A DNA stretch of 64,000 nucleotides from Rhizomys pruinosus (taxonomy: Eukaryota > Chordata > Mammalia > Rodentia > Spalacidae), in assembly GCA_009823505.1 (NCBI GenBank), contig VZQC01002907.1, forward strand, positions 1,406,410 to 1,470,409, written 5' to 3'. Positions 47,781 through 61,616 of this stretch are shown here, piece by piece. The notes below the pieces were generated by a model, which was not told the DNA's origin, ran no database searches, and saw only the letters and a list, made by a program, of their open reading frames with translations. The translations under genes and the position numbers were made by a program. Positions within the stretch are counted from its first letter, which is position 1. Each line of letters begins with the position of its first letter.

Positions 47781-48708
47781 ATGAGTAAACTTACTGAACT
47801 ATAAAGTTTTAAGCTAGAATCCAAGTCATATCTTTGTAAACCTGATGAAATTTGCAATGTGAACAATAGGCACATTTACTACTTTTTCTATGGCTCTAAA
47901 TATTTAAATATTTGACCTCCAATTTCAGGTTAGTAAACATGGAAAAAGTCTGAGATTGAAGTATATTAGATTTTGTTATGTATGTTACACTGTTTATGGG
48001 CTGAGCTATAAAATCTAAAATAGTTTTTTTTGGTACTTTTTAATTTCTGTATAATTTTCAAGCACTGTTATTTTTGCATAATGTTATGATCCATTTAGTA
48101 GCAAAAACAATTTATTTTCTAAGGAGTGATTTGAATACATTGAGCACAAAATAGTGAATTGGAGTTTCACTTATTACCCTATATTAAGACAACTATGTTT
48201 ATTTTTTCTTCCTTTTTTCATTTCTTAAATTTTTATTTATTTATTTTTATATGTATTTTTGTATAAGATTATGTTACTAATTAGATCTAGACCTGTGTCC
48301 TCCTCCCTACCCCCCCATCCCAGCAGAGATCATACACTTCTTTTTCTCAGTCGTTCTCAAAATTCTCGATGTGGAAATTGACTGTTTTGAGTAGAAGTTC
48401 ACAGTTTCAGTCAGTTCTTTGACTTTGACTCAGTATTTTCTGTTGTTGTTGTCATTGTTGTTATTTTTGTTGTTCTTTCCCATATGCATCACTCCCAACT
48501 ACTTGGACAAAAGCTCAAGGGGCCCTGAATAAGAAATAGTTACAACTTAGTAATTGGCGACTAGCATCCACAGATGAGGTATACCATTCGTTGTTTGTTT
48601 TTCTGGGACTGTGTTACTTCACTTAACATAATATTTTCTTGTTCCAACCATTTACTTGCAAAGTTCATGATGTCATCTTTCTTTACTGCTGCATAGAACT
48701 CCATTGTG

Positions 48709-48872
48709 AAGCTGGGCATGGTGGTGCACTCCTTTAATCCTAACACTTGGGAGGCAGATGCAGGCAGATCTTTGTGAGTTCAAGGCCAGCCTGGTCTACA
48801 GAGTGAGTTCCAGGACAGCTGGGGCTACAGGGAAACCCTGTCTCAAAAAGACCAAAAAAACAAAAAAAAAGA
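48709..48872 (+). mobile_element. B1 SINE nested in the - strand L1
   Basis: AAGCTGGGCATGGTGGTGCA start, GGGGCTACAGGGAAACCCTG and CTCAAAAAGACC end, A-rich tail. The L1 C-terminal sequence continues on both sides. Confidence 0.93.
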
Positions 48873-51405
48873 TGTGTAGATGTACCACATTTTCTCTATC
48901 CACTAGTCAGTTGATGGCCACTGGGTTGGTTCCAGCTTTTTGCTACTGTGAACAAAGCTACAATAAACATGGCTGTGCATGTGTTTCTGCGGTAAGACGA
49001 GTATTATGGGTATATACCTAGGAATGGTATGACTGGGCCACATGGTAAGCTCATTTTGAGTCTTCCAAGGGTTCTCCACACTGCTTTCCATAGTGGCAGT
49101 ATGACTTTACATTCCCACCAGCAGTGGATGAGTGTTCCCCTTTCCCCACAACCTCTCCAGCACTTGGTATCATTTGTTTTCTTGATCCTAGCCAGTCTTA
49201 TCAGAGTGAGATGATATCTTAAAGTGTTTTTCATTTGCATTTCCTTAATTATTAGCGACATTGAACACGTTTTAAGATGTTTCTCAGCCATCTCTAATTC
49301 CTCACATGAAGTTTCTGTTCAGCTCTTTGCTCCATCTATTGAGTGGGTCATTTGTTTTCTTTCTTCTTTGTTTTTTGAATAGTTTGTATACTCTGGAAGT
49401 CAGTGCTTTGTCCAATGTGTCTGCAGTGAAGGTTTCCTCCCACTCTGTGGGATTTCTCTTCACTTCCTTGATTGTTTATTTTGATGTACAGAGGCTTTTG
49501 AGTTTAATGAGGTCCCATTTGTCAATTGTCAACCTTAATTCTTACACAGCTGCTGTCTGATTTAGGAAGTCCTTTCCTATGCCTATGTCTTGTAGTCTGC
49601 TGCCAACTTTTTCGTCTATCACCTTCAGAGTTTCTGGTTTCACATTGAGGTCTTTGATCCATCTGGAGTTGACTTTTGTGAAGGGCAAGAGGTAGGGGTT
49701 TAACTTTATTCTTCCACAAGTTGTGATCCAGTTTTGCTAACAACACTTGCTGAAGATGCTGTCTTTCCTCCATCGTGTCTTCTTGGCCCCCTTCTCAAAT
49801 ATGAGGTGGCTGAAATTGTATGTGTTCAGTTTGGATCTTCAATTTTGTTCCATTGGTCAACTGGTCTGTTTTTGTGCCAGTACCAAGCTGTTTTTATGAC
49901 TATAGCCCTGTAGTATAGTTTGAAGTCTGGTATAGAGATCCCCCTGTATTGCCTCTTTTCACTCAGGGTTGCTTTGGCTATTCAGGGTCTTTTGTTTTAC
50001 CATATGAAATTAAGGACTTTTTTTCCAAGCCTGTTAGGAAACTCTTGCGGGTTTTTAATTGGGATCGTGTTGAATCTGTATATTAATTTGGGTGGAATGG
50101 ACATTTTTACTATGTTAATTTTCCCAATCCATGAGCATGGGAGATCTTTCCATCTTCTGATTTCTTCTTCAATTTCCATATTCAGGGTTTAAAGTTTTTT
50201 TTATAGAGATCTTTGGTGTCCTTGGTTAAGTTTGTTCCTAGGTATCTTGTTTTTGAGGTTACTGTGAGTAGGAAGGTCTCCTTGTATTCCTTCTTTAGTT
50301 GTTTGTTGTTGGTGTAAAGAAAGGCTACTGATTTTTCTAGGTTAATTTTGTATCCTGCCACTTTACTGAAACTCTTAATCATTTCTAGGTGCTTTCTGGT
50401 GGAGTTTTTAATATCCCTTAGGTAAACAATCACCATCAGCAAAAAGGGATAGCTTGACTTCCTCTTTTCCAATTAGTGCTCCTTAAATTTCCTTTTCTTG
50501 GCTTATTGCCCTAGCAAGTGTTTCAAGCTCTATATTGAAGAGGAGTCATGACAGGGGGCAGCTTTGCCAAGTTCCTACCTTTAAGGGGAATGTTTCTGTC
50601 TCTTCTCCATTTAGGATGATGTTGGCTGTGGGTTTCCTGTATATGACTTTGATTACAATGAGGAATGATTCCCTCCAAACCAATTCCCTCTAGAACTTTA
50701 AGCATGAAGGGATGCTGGATTTTGTCAAAGGCTTTTTCTTCATCAATTGAGTCGATTGTGTGTTTTTTTCTTTCAGCCCATTTATGTGTTTTATGATACT
50801 TATTGATTTTCATATGTTGAACCATCCCTGCATATCTGGTATGAATCTAACTTGGTCATGATGGATGATCTTTTTGATGTGGGTCTTTATGCTGCTTGCA
50901 AGAATTTTGTTGAGAATTTTTGCATCTGTGTTCATTAATGAGATGGGTCTATAGTTCTCCTTTTTGGTTGTATCTTTGCCTGGTTTGGGCTTTAGAGTGA
51001 TACTGACTTCATAGAAGGAATTTGTGAGACTTCCCTCTACTTGAATCCTTCTGAACAATTTGAATAATAATGTTTGTAAGTCTTTCTAAGATGTTTAATA
51101 GAATTATGCTGTGAAACTATCTGATCCTGCGCTTTTTTTATTCGGGAGGTTTCTTATTACATCTTCAATTTCTTCATATACTGTGGGTCTGTTTAAGCTG
51201 TCAATCTCTTCTTGGTTAAACTTTGGTGATTCCCAGGATTCAGGTGATTCCCAGGATTTCAGATATTCATCCATTTCTTCTAGGTTTTCAAACTTAAACT
51301 TAGTAGAGTATAGGTTTTTGAAATATTCCCATATGATTGTCTGGATCTTTTCATTGTCTGTTGTGATGTTTCGCTTTTCTTCACAAATTCTATTGATTTG
51401 GAGTT

Positions 51406-51410
<5 letters not shown>

Positions 51411-51441
<31 letters not shown>
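51411..51441. repeat. 31-base T run inside L1 ORF2
   Basis: Pure T on + (A in the L1 sense). Absent from the equivalent place in the L1 fragment at 8380. Confidence 0.9.
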
Positions 51442-51442
<1 letters not shown>

Positions 51443-53448
51443 TAACTCTGGGCTAGAGGTCTGTCTATCTTGTTTCTCTCAAAGAGACCAACTTTTGGAT
51501 CATTATTTTTTTGTATGGTTTCCTTTTTTCATATTTCATTGATTGATTTCGCTCTGATTTTGTTATTTCTTCCTGCTGTTTTTGTTAGGGTTCATTTTGT
51601 TGTGTCTCTCAAGTGTTTTAGTTGCAGTGTTAAATTGTCTTCAGTGTGCTCTTTTTTTTTTTATGTGGCATTCAGGGCTTAAACTTCCCCTCTTAGGACT
51701 GCTTTTAATATCCCCAGGTTTTGTGTTTTTTATTATCATTGTCATTCAATTCCAGGAATGCTTTTTCTTTCTTTATTTCTTTCCTTACCATTCATTATTC
51801 TAGAGAGTTTGTTGTTTGTCTCCATGTGTTCTTGATAGTATGGCTTATCCTGGTGTTGATATGAGCTTTATGCACTGTGGCTGAGAGAATGCATGAAATT
51901 ATTTCAATCTTTTTGTATTTGTTGAGTTTTCTTTCTGTGTCCCAGTATTGGTTGGTTTTGGAGAATGTTCCATGGAGTGCTGAGTAGAAAATGTATTCTC
52001 TGGTATTTTGGTGGAATATTTGATAGATCTCCGTGAGGTCCATTTGGTATCATGTCATTCATTCAGATGTCTCCTCTGTTATCCTTTGTCCAGCGATCTG
52101 TCCAGAGGACTTAGTGGGTACTGAAGTCCCTACTATAGTTTGCTGGGGTTTAATCTGTGCCTTGAGGTCTGGAATATTCCTTTATAAAATTTGGTGCACC
52201 AGGTTTGGTGCATATATATTCATATGTGAAATTTCATGGTCAATTGTTCCTTTGATAAAGATGTAATGGCCCCTTTGTCCTTCTGATTCCTTTTACTTTA
52301 CTTGAAGTCTATTTTGTCTGATATTAAAATAGCAACACCTGCTTTCTTTTTGGTACCATTTGCTTGAAATATTTTTTCCATCCTCTTCACCTTAAGTTGG
52401 TGCCTATCCTTGAGAGTGAAATGAGGTTTCTTGCAGACAGCAAGAGATGGGTTTTGTTTCCTAATCCAATCTCCCAGTCTATGTCTTTTGATTGGGGAGT
52501 TTAGTCCATTAATATTTAAGGTTATAAACGATAGTTTTTTGTTGCTTGTCCTTTCACTTATTATCCATTGCAGTTTTAGGTCTTGTTTTCTACTTCTGCA
52601 GTTATGTTTTTTATTGATTTCTTTTTCTAGGTGCTTGGAGATATTTGCTCCTCTCTTCTCTTCCTTAGAATTGCTTCAAGTATTTTCTGAAAGGGTGTTT
52701 CCGGGCATGTTTTCTTCATCTGTTTATGTCATGGAAGATTTTTTCTCTCCTCTCCTTCAACTAAATCAACATTTTTGCTGGGTATAGTAACCTGGGTTGG
52801 CATCTATAGCCTTTAACACTGGGAATGCTTTGCTCCATCTTCTTCTTGTTTCATGGTTTGCACTGAGAAGTCAGTTGTAATTCTAATTTCCCCTTATATT
52901 AACTTGTAGTTTTGTTTTGTGGCTTTAGAATTTGTCTTGTTTTGGCATCTAGCATTTAATTATGATATGTCTGGGGATTTCTTTTCTGATCTTGTCTGTT
53001 TTGGAGTTCTATGTGCTTCTTGATTTGTATGGTTTTGTCTTTTATTAGTTTGGGGAAATTTTCACTATTATTCTGCGGAAGATCTGATCAAAACCATTCT
53101 CTTGGGATTCTTCTCTCCTTCCTCTATTCCTATGATGTGGAGGTTTGATCTTTTCATGAGTGGCAATATTTCCTGTTTGTTCCACTTTTGTGTATTTAAA
53201 TTTTTCATAATCTTTACTTGAGCTTTTTAGTTTTCTGTTTGTCTTCGGTCTGATATTCTTTGTTCGCTTCCTCTCCTTCTATTTCTGAGGCTTTTTCCAT
53301 TCCTTCCTCTTAGATTGGATGAGTGCTCTATTCATTTTTTTCATTCCATCCTTGATTTCGTTAGTATTTCCATTCCTTTGAGCTTCTCAATCTCTTTCTT
53401 AGCTCCTTGCTTCCTGTTGGTTTCCTTTTTCAGTTTCATTCCACTTCT

Positions 53449-53664
53449 CTAGGTCTTTCTTGAGTTTTTCATTCTTCTCCTTAGTTCTCTGACTTGTTTC
53501 TTATATTGTTTGATTTCTTTGAAGATTTCTTCAATCGTTCCTCTAAGATCTGTGTCTGGGCCATCCGGGGGGATCCCACTGTAGGAATCTCCCACAGGGT
53601 TGGTAGAGTTTGGGGTGGAACTATCCTGCATCTTTCCCATGTTGTCCTTTCGTGTCCCTGGCAT
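53449..53664 (-). pseudogene. L1 ORF1 remnant on the - strand
   Basis: 71-residue N-terminal frame starting MPGTRKDNMGKMQD, the counterpart of the start at 17226, with a basic coiled-coil-like end. It terminates early by frameshift. Part of the dead L1. Confidence 0.8.
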
Positions 53665-53979
53665 GTGGCTTTCCCTTTTTGCCTGTATTTGATGGGATCA
53701 CAAATGCCTCTTCGCTATGTCGAAGGCTTGCTTTGCTTGTGTCCTTCAGATGCCTTTTTTTTTCTCCTTGTTTATGGAGTGCTGACTTGTCTAGGTTTCA
53801 GGCTTTCAATTTTGTTTATATATTGGAGGTCTAACTCACTCTTCACTTTCTGTTCTGAATGTTCTCCAAAAAATTCACTTGGATGCTTCCTCAGCAATTC
53901 CAGCTGGGGGAAGGGATATGCTACTCTGTGCTTCAGGTGGTCCTGGGAAGTCACTGATCTAAGCTCTGCACACTCCTTT

Positions 53980-54127
53980 TTATTGTCTTTTTGAGACAGG
54001 GTCTCCCTTTAGTCCCAGCTAGCCTGGAGTTCACTCTGTAGACCAGGCTGGCCTTGAACTCACAGAGATTCTCCTGCCTTTGCCTCCCAAGTGCTAGGAT
54101 TAAAGGCGTGTGCCACCATGCTTGGCT
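53980..54127 (-). mobile_element. B1 SINE at the 5' edge of the L1
   Basis: TTTTTGAGACAGGGTCTCCC, GTAGACCAGGCTGGCCTTG and GTGCCACCATGCTTGGC in reverse B1 order. Confidence 0.93.
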
Positions 54128-55589
54128 AAAACAGTTTTATTCACACATATTGACTCATTTTGTGGAATTAGTTTAAGGCTATTTTTAACATCAAAGATTA
54201 GACAGGTAAATTTCATGCAATTGAAATACATTGGAAATCAAGTATATAAATAGCAACAAAGCAAGAGTAAAGTTTAATGTTCCTATTTAGATGAAGACTA
54301 CATAAAATGAAAGCATGTATGCTTCCAAAGAATAAGCCGTTGTCCTTAGGATCACTAGGATGGAGTCTTGGTACATCGCAGTGTGTGAACTACAGTGGAT
54401 TTTGTTTACGAATCAGAAAACAAAGTATCTTCCCAAACAGGCAATGTAGATGTTTCTTGTGGATCCAGCAGCATAAGCAATACCTTTCAGAGTACTTTGG
54501 GGAAGGAAGATATTTGTCAAGCTGTCCCTACTGCTACTCTTTCATACTGAGGAATGTTTGGCTGTAGTAATTCTCAGGTTGTATTCCTTAGTTATTTTTC
54601 CATCTTTCTGTTTTGTTTTAATTTTGTTGTTGTTTTTAATAAATTTGCCGACAGCTTGATACTTGCATATAATTCATGCTGGTTACTTCTCACCCCACCA
54701 GTCTTCCTCACACCAAAAGCCCACTTCTCTGCACAAGTCCCTTTCTTGAGTTCATGGCTTTCTGATTTGTCTTGTGACCCACTGGATTTAATCAGAGCCA
54801 GAAACAGTTTTGAATTTTTGAGACAGGCTGGGCTCAAACTGGGAGCAATCCTCTTTTCAACCTCTCAAGTCTTGGATAACAAGTTTCTGCCACCGCACCT
54901 GGCTGGTTATTTTTCTTGATTGAAATTTTTGCTAGGCTTTATAAAGCACCACTGTAAGTGAAAAAAGCTATATTCAGTAAAGAGCATTTTAAAAATAAAT
55001 GTAAGTTATTTCCACTTCCTACCCAGTGTGTGAGGAGGCTGGAAGGAACTTTCCCATCCTTTTAACAATAAACCAGCTGTGCAGCTAAAAATCAACAACT
55101 TTTCCTAGATCCATTAGAGAGATGAAGTCTTAGGAATAACCCTTACCTTCATGACTAGAGGGACAGACAGGTATATGCAGAGAATCCGAACTTGCTGGAA
55201 CAGAAACCCATGAGCAGATACTTCTGTGCTAGCCAGTACCAGGGTAGAAAATCTAAGCTAGGATTGTCTAGTTGCTACAGCCTCAATAGGGAAATGTTAT
55301 GGAGATGGAATTCAGGGAGGCGCAGTCTCAGGTAACATGAGCATTCACATGAAGACTTTGGAGAAAACAAAGTATCAGGAATGAAGAGCAGCATACTGAC
55401 AGAGGTCATTCCTCCCAGAAGACAAAACCAGTCCTTAACATTGTTGATGCAAAAGCATATGTCTCACATCAAAAGGGATAAGAGATTGTTTATTCCGCAA
55501 CCAAATATGAGTGAACATGGGCTGGGAGCACAGGTTCTCTCGGGTTACTCCAAATTCCGTGTTCCAATGTGGTAAGAGTTTCATGACCT
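54128..55589. other. Intron with a weak B1-like relic
   Basis: 54808-54904 (TTTTTGAGACAGGCTGGGC ... CACCGCACCTGGCT) is a short reverse B1-like relic. The rest is unrecognised; an 86-codon frame at 54307-54567 has no family signature. Confidence 0.5.
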
Positions 55590-55815
55590 TTTTTTTGCAA
55601 CTGATTATTTTTTTTGTTAAATGTTATGTGTGTGTGTGTGTGTGTGTGTGTGTGGTATGCCTGCACGTGTGTAAGTGAACCCCTCTTGTGCAGTGCTCAT
55701 GGAGGATAGCAGAGGGCATCAGATATCCTAGAATTGGAGTTATAGACAGTTGTTGGCTGCCATGTGGGTGCTGGATTCAAACCCAGATCTTCTGCTGAGC
55801 CATCTCTCCAGCCCC
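55590..55815 (-). mobile_element. Old B2 SINE with (GT)n tail
   Basis: (GT)n at 55627-55654, GAATTGGAGTTATAGACAGT, GCTGCCATGTGGGTGCTGG and TGAGCCATCTCTCCAGCCCC. Part of the tRNA-like region is deleted. Confidence 0.9.
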
Positions 55816-57394
55816 TTCATGAAGGTTTTTATAGTAACAGAACAAAGAAAAGTCATGAGTCAAAACACTTTTCAAATACATTAGTGGAAGCATTAAGTAG
55901 GTGGATGTGGCAAAGGAAAAATCTCTGCTATGGGCCTCAGATGCTTTCTGATGGCATTTTAGTCTTGTGGTTGGTGGAAGCTATTGGTCTGCTAAAGTAA
56001 TATGTTCCAAAAGCTTTTATCTGTTAGTCACAGGATGTTAAGTCAGAAACAAAAGTGGAAGAGGAGTAGCTATATGGGGGCTAAAGATGGCCCAAGATTA
56101 ATCATAATTAGAAACTGGACCTGCATCATTCTAAACTCTCCACAGTCACTGAAGTTCTAAGCCTTTGTAGGATGTTCAGTTTTAAGATGCAGTTCTCTGA
56201 GAAATTTCCTTTGCAACATGTAAGTACCTAATATTATTATTACATCAGAATCTGTGAAGCAAAACCAAATAGGAATTAAAGGAGAAATAAATGTATTAAA
56301 CATTGTAGCTGGAGACTAAATATGGTTTAGCAGTGGACAGATCTGTCAGGCAGAAACTCAGGAAAGACATGACTGATAAAGTCAAAATTTATGAGTTTCA
56401 GAAAATGTAGTGGTTACAGGGAATTTTGAACATGAACTTCATATACTTGAAGAAAATAAATTACTCAAGTAATTTAAAACCAAATAAAACAAAAGAAATG
56501 GAAATATTGAATATTAAATATTAATAGAATGTGTTAAAAACCATGTAAATCAGCAATACTAACAATCAGTCTTTTGAAAGTGTAGGAATGACTTTTATTA
56601 ATGGATGTAATCAGGACTAATTAAGTCCAGCAAAACCATGAGCTTGGTTCTGATGACCTGGGCATCTCCTTGGCAACCTCAGTTTGTTACTCCATCCAAA
56701 AAGACAATGAATGAATGAAAAGACCAGATGGTTGTGAAGATTAAGAGTGGAGCTGAACTTGAATTTGTACTTCCCCCAAAGAAGCTGGAGAAACCATCCT
56801 GAATAAATTATGTTGCAGCCTGATGGAGGAGAGGACACACATGGAAGCAACAGGGTTCTGGGAATGGTTATGTTGACACAGAGTGAGGACACAGACAGCT
56901 CATCTGTACAGGTAGAGGGGACAAGAGAGAATACCCACACAATTCTGGGAGACAGGCAGTTCTAATAGATATAGCAAGGGGCAACAAGTATACTCTGAGT
57001 TCAAGCCCACTCCTAAAAACTCATTTTGTTCAGGGTAGTTTTAATGTTGGCATAATTAAGAACACCCACAAGAAAGGACAAATCGAAAACCTCTAAGAAG
57101 CTTAACTGAAACCCCAGGAAGAAAATACAAAGTCCTACTATTAGAAATGTAAAAGAGGCTATTGTGAGTGATCTTCAAGAACCATCATGTCACAGAAAAA
57201 AAACAGTAATTTAGAAAATAATTTAATAACCTTCATTTGGAGCAATAAAAATCATTTAACTTATCTACTACCCATGATGATGCCACAAAAGAAGAATATC
57301 TTGATAAATTTTGACAATAATATCAACAGAAAAAAATCAGTTTTATTTCAAAATAGAGACCATAGAAGTTATTTATAACTCTGAAAGAAACAAT
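55816..57394. other. AT-rich intron, nothing recognised
   Basis: Several short frames, none with family features or paired splice sites. Confidence 0.4.
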
Positions 57395-57699
57395 AGAATG
57401 AAGCTAAGGAGAAGGCTCAGTGTATAAACTTCTTGCTGGGCAAATATGAGGACCTGAGTCCAGAACCCCATCAGCTACTATAAAAGCCAGGCCTAGAAGC
57501 CGACCACTACAAACCAGTTCTGGAGGAGTGGAGCCTGTGGATCCTGGGGACTCACTGCCAGGAGATCCAGCCCAAGCGGCAAGCACTGTGTTCAGTGAGA
57601 GATGCTACCTCAAAAACTCAGGGGGACGGCAGCAGAGGACAACACCAACCTCTGGCTTCCACACATGCACTCAAAGGCAAGCACATCCCAGACACACAG

Positions 57700-57740
<41 letters not shown>
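57395..57740 (+). mobile_element. B4 SINE ending in (CA)n
   Basis: GAGAAGGCTCAGTGTATAAAC ID-like head, ATGAGGACCTGAGTCCAGA, CCAGGAGATCCAGCCC, GATGCTACCTCAAAAACTC and CTCTGGCTTCCACACATGC, then a (CA)n tract at ~57701-57738. Ends ~370 bases before MAM exon B. Confidence 0.75.
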
Positions 57741-57741
<1 letters not shown>

Positions 57742-58085
57742 CACTACAGTTGTAACCAATCTTTTTATTCTGGCTGTTGGGGGAGCAACTGAAAGTAAGG
57801 CACAATATCAGTCAGTTGCCAGTGCTCTGTGTCTGCTCTATGCACTGCATACAGCACAGAAAATTTGTGTAAGTTTTGTATACACATGATCATAACAAAA
57901 CCATTTTTTATGAAGAAAAGTTAAATGCTATGGAGAAAGATCTCACAAGCTGTGAATTTTGTTTAATTTGTGTGTAGGAGAGAGAAAGGAGACAAAGAAA
58001 GTGGATGTGTGTTTAGGGTAAAAATGGTATTTTTCATGCTTTAAATACATTGTGTCTTATGCTATAAAATGTGTTTTTACACTGA

Positions 58086-58274
<189 letters not shown>

Positions 58275-59054
58275 TGAAAAAAGACAGGCTTCTGTTCACT
58301 GAAATAGCCATCACATAAGTTCAAGCATTTCTTCTTTTTTTTTTTCTATAGGCATGCCACCATACTGGTCCTACTAATTTCTCATTCCTGCTGGGGCTAT
58401 GGGACTTTGGCATGCAGAACTGACATTCATCTTCATCCCACTTACTGATAGCCACCACCTGAACTCAATTAAGGTGTCCGCTATATAGATTTGTAGATAG
58501 GGATAGCATGTTAGAAGAGGTAGATTGCAATGTATTTTGTTAATAAGAACTTACCTAGGGACAATGAAGGAATTAGATGTGAGGGATAATGATAAAGAGA
58601 ATTCATTACCTCAAACAAGATATAGGCAAAACAAATTTAAGATTTTAAATATGTATCAGTTTACAGCATAAGTAGCAGTCTTTCTTAATTTTTAATGGCT
58701 TTAAGACAGGAGTCTCCAGCAAATTTAGTTATCCTTAAGGAATGTACTACATGTATACACTTTGTTTTATGAAAGATTGAGATTTTGAATATGATAACCA
58801 ATTTTGAGATCCAGTTGCAATTAAAACATTATGTATTAGATTATAGCACCTAGTGTTATGACCTAGAAACAATTGGTGACTTGTTACTTAAATAAACATG
58901 ATTGGGATTATTGCTTTTATATTTAGCATTGCCCCTTGTAAATGGTGACAGCTGTTGGTAGTTGTTTCCTAGCTTTCAGGATAGGCTTTGCACACATATA
59001 TGTGTTACCAGTTTTAATTCATATATTTACTTGATGTGCTAAGTATACTTTTTC

Positions 59055-59306
59055 CAAATTTTATTTAAAGATTTAAAAAATTTTTATTATATACATATAT
59101 ATATATATATGTGTGTGTGTTTTACTTACATGTACAGAAGTGCACCACATGCATAGTCAGTGCCCATGGAGACCAGAGAAATGTAGGCTTTCCTAGAACC
59201 AGAGGGAAGAACAGGTGTCAGTTGCTGTGTGAGTGCTGGGAACTGAACCCAGGTCCTCTGGAAGAGCAGCGAATGCCCTTAATCACTAAGCCATGACTCC
59301 AACTCC
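59055..59306 (-). mobile_element. Old B2 SINE with (TA)n(TG)n tail
   Basis: TA/TG run at 59090-59120, GAACTGAACCCAGGTCCTCTGG and CACTAAGCCATGACTCCAACTCC in reverse B2 order. Diverged. Confidence 0.85.
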
Positions 59307-61616
59307 TATTTTCCAAAATTTAAAATAAAGAAATCAAAACTCAAAAAAGCTTAGCTATTTTTCCTAGGTTATAATTATCAGAAAATTGTTTATCAAAAAT
59401 CTGACATTCATTAATTGCTGCTCAGCAGACTACCTAAGATGTATAGAAGGAAAAAATTTTAAAAAAGTCCTAACTGCTGACAATGAAGGGACTTTTATCA
59501 AGTAAAACATTAAGCATGCAAAAAGAGTGAAGAATTTATACTTGCTCTATGTAACTATTTCTCAAAAGGAAGCCAGTAAAAAACAAAGGACATTCATTTT
59601 GATGGTTTAGGAACATGCGAGTTATGAAAAGCCTGTGATAGTTTTGAATTTTTCCATTGGTTTTATACACAACACTTAAGAAATCTGTACATTAACTTAG
59701 AGGTTGTGATAAATTTTATGTAGGCAAAATTAGTGGCTACCTTACAGTAGTCTACTAGTTTGTTCTTACTCATGAAAGGAAGCAGATTTTGTTCACCTCC
59801 TAACAGTATGTTACTTCCTCCATTCAGAAAGAACACCCAATTATCTGTAACTATTGCTAGTCTGTCACTTCTTGCAGTTTCTTAGCCCCCTGTGTTTAGT
59901 CATGTATCTGTAAATAGCTTTTAGAATATGAATGTTGGTAGTAATCTTGATTTGCGATACTTTATTTGGGGTAAGTTGTAGTTTTTTTTTTTTTTCTAAC
60001 TAAAAGGGAACAGTAAAACCCCCAAAATTGCATCTATATTGGGCAGCTCTCAGAGAGTTCTAGGAAAGACTACTGTAGTAAAATTGACCGTCAACACCAC
60101 AGGTGCTGTTGCTGCTGCTGTTGTAAGGAATTTCCCTGCCCTACTCTTAACAGTGTTGGTGAGGTTGGTGGTACATTGTCTTTCCTTGGAGCAATCCTAG
60201 TCTTTTCTATTTGATGCAGGATGTGAGAAATTTTCTGCCTTAGAAATTGTAAGGTGTAGGTTAGGTTTGGGACTATTTTAGAGCATTTTTTATAAACATG
60301 AAGAGAGAGACTGTCAGAAAAGAAGTTAGCACACAAAGAGAGAAAAAGGAAAAAAGGAAGGAAAGAAAGAAGAAAATGAGTATGGAGGGAAGGAAGGAAT
60401 AAATAAAGGAACAAAGGAAGGAAGAAAGAAAGAGACAAATAGGAAGATGACCACTGTGTTCAGTTCCTAGATCTTTCCTCCCTTAAACCAGTAACTTCCT
60501 CAGTGAAAATAGCTACTTAAAGTGTCATAACCAGTATAGAAATCTGCAAGTCTCTGCTTTCATAAACTGTCTTGCAGAGAACAGCAGCTGAAGAAACTCT
60601 TATTTTTACAAACTGACTTAGCAAGTCATATTTCTACAAGTGGATGAACCACTGAAGTATAAACCCATGCTCTCTTGTTCTGTTGAGGCTTCTCATCACC
60701 ATTATTCTTCTAATGCCTTAAGGGTTTCTTTGTTCACTGTAGAGCTGAGTGTGGAAGCTAGGGCCTCCCACTCAGCTAGGGCAGCACTACTACAGAGTTA
60801 TCTCCTCAACCTAACTTTATACGGCTTTGTCTTCCTCTTACTTAGGTTATCATATTTTACCACAGTTTCTAGGAAAGTGGTTTACAGCTAATGAGCTGTA
60901 TTATTAAAATGCATGGGCAAATTTTATAGATAGCAGCTCATTACAGAGTTTGAGAACTTAGGTTTGTGCATCCATTTCCTCAAGCAATATTGAAAAAAGT
61001 CCAATGAATATTCTCTGCAATTATGATGGAAATAACTTTATTTAGGCAACAAAAGATAGCTTATAATAATAAAGTCAATAATTATACCCATTGGCCCTTG
61101 AGGTGTTGAGAAATACCTTGTTGATAGTTGAGACCATCAATTAGCAGTTAAAAAGCTTAAAATTTTTAACAATAAAAACATATACAATTTTTATAATACT
61201 AAGGAATCCACATCTATAAATGTATCATGAGGAAATGAAAATATATACATATTTTAAGGGTCTCCATAATATATTATTTATAATAGTGACTATTAGAACA
61301 TTGCCTAAGTATCAAATAATAAGAATTAATGCAATATAGTACATTCACTCTTATAATGAAATACTACAGAACAATTAATAGTCAGAATCAATAATTACTG
61401 ATAAAAAGCTGAATAATAAAAGCAGATTATTATGGATATGTATAGTAGGAAGACATTTAAAATGTTTCCATTTATGTATGTATTTGCCTATATTACTATG
61501 TACTAATCTACATAATTTTTGTGTATATAAGAGAGAATAAAGTAAATGATCATTATCTGTATCTGATAAGGTAAAATGTTTTAAACACTACTGTCCAATA
61601 TTACAATTTTATATTT
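59307..61616. other. AT-rich intron with a GGAA/GAAA purine tract
   Basis: A purine-rich tract at ~60305-60440 (GGAAGGAAAGAAAGAAG-type) and a short CTG repeat (~60105-60122). No exon recognised. Confidence 0.5.

Larger units (their letters stand above)
48240..53975 (-). mobile_element. Near full-length LINE-1 (5.7 kb) on the - strand, inactive
   Basis: In element order: a 5' UTR (53975-53665, reading open at 53772-53954), ORF1 from ATG 53664 (MPGTRKDNMGKMQD..., coiled-coil-like end IKQYKKQVRELRRRMKN), and ORF2 with endonuclease remnant 51795-52043 (MDLTEIYQIFH..). RT and C-terminal remnants follow (50182-50472, 49522-49773, 49004-49291, 48561-48746), then a 3' UTR (48545-48240) with (GTT)n on the + strand. 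Same family as the + copy at 16880. At 50430-50445 a small deletion breaks the frame inside the FADD motif, and a 31-base A run (T on +, 51411-51441) sits in ORF2. A B1 is nested at 48709-48872. A B1 adjoins the 5' end, so no target-site duplication could be verified. Confidence 0.92.

Noticed and set aside
54307..54567. 86-codon Cys-rich frame, considered as an LDLa or other MALRD1 exon
   Set aside because: No LDLa spacing or acidic calcium-binding motif, and no convincing acceptor/donor pair in phase 1.
60091..60438. 115-codon frame rich in Ser/Phe/Leu
   Set aside because: Antisense reading of the GGAA/GAAA purine tract.
60640..60891. 83-codon frame considered as the next MAM exon
   Set aside because: Lacks the WS..GN...GW.YG-type block expected for the following MAM segment and has no matching phase-0 acceptor.
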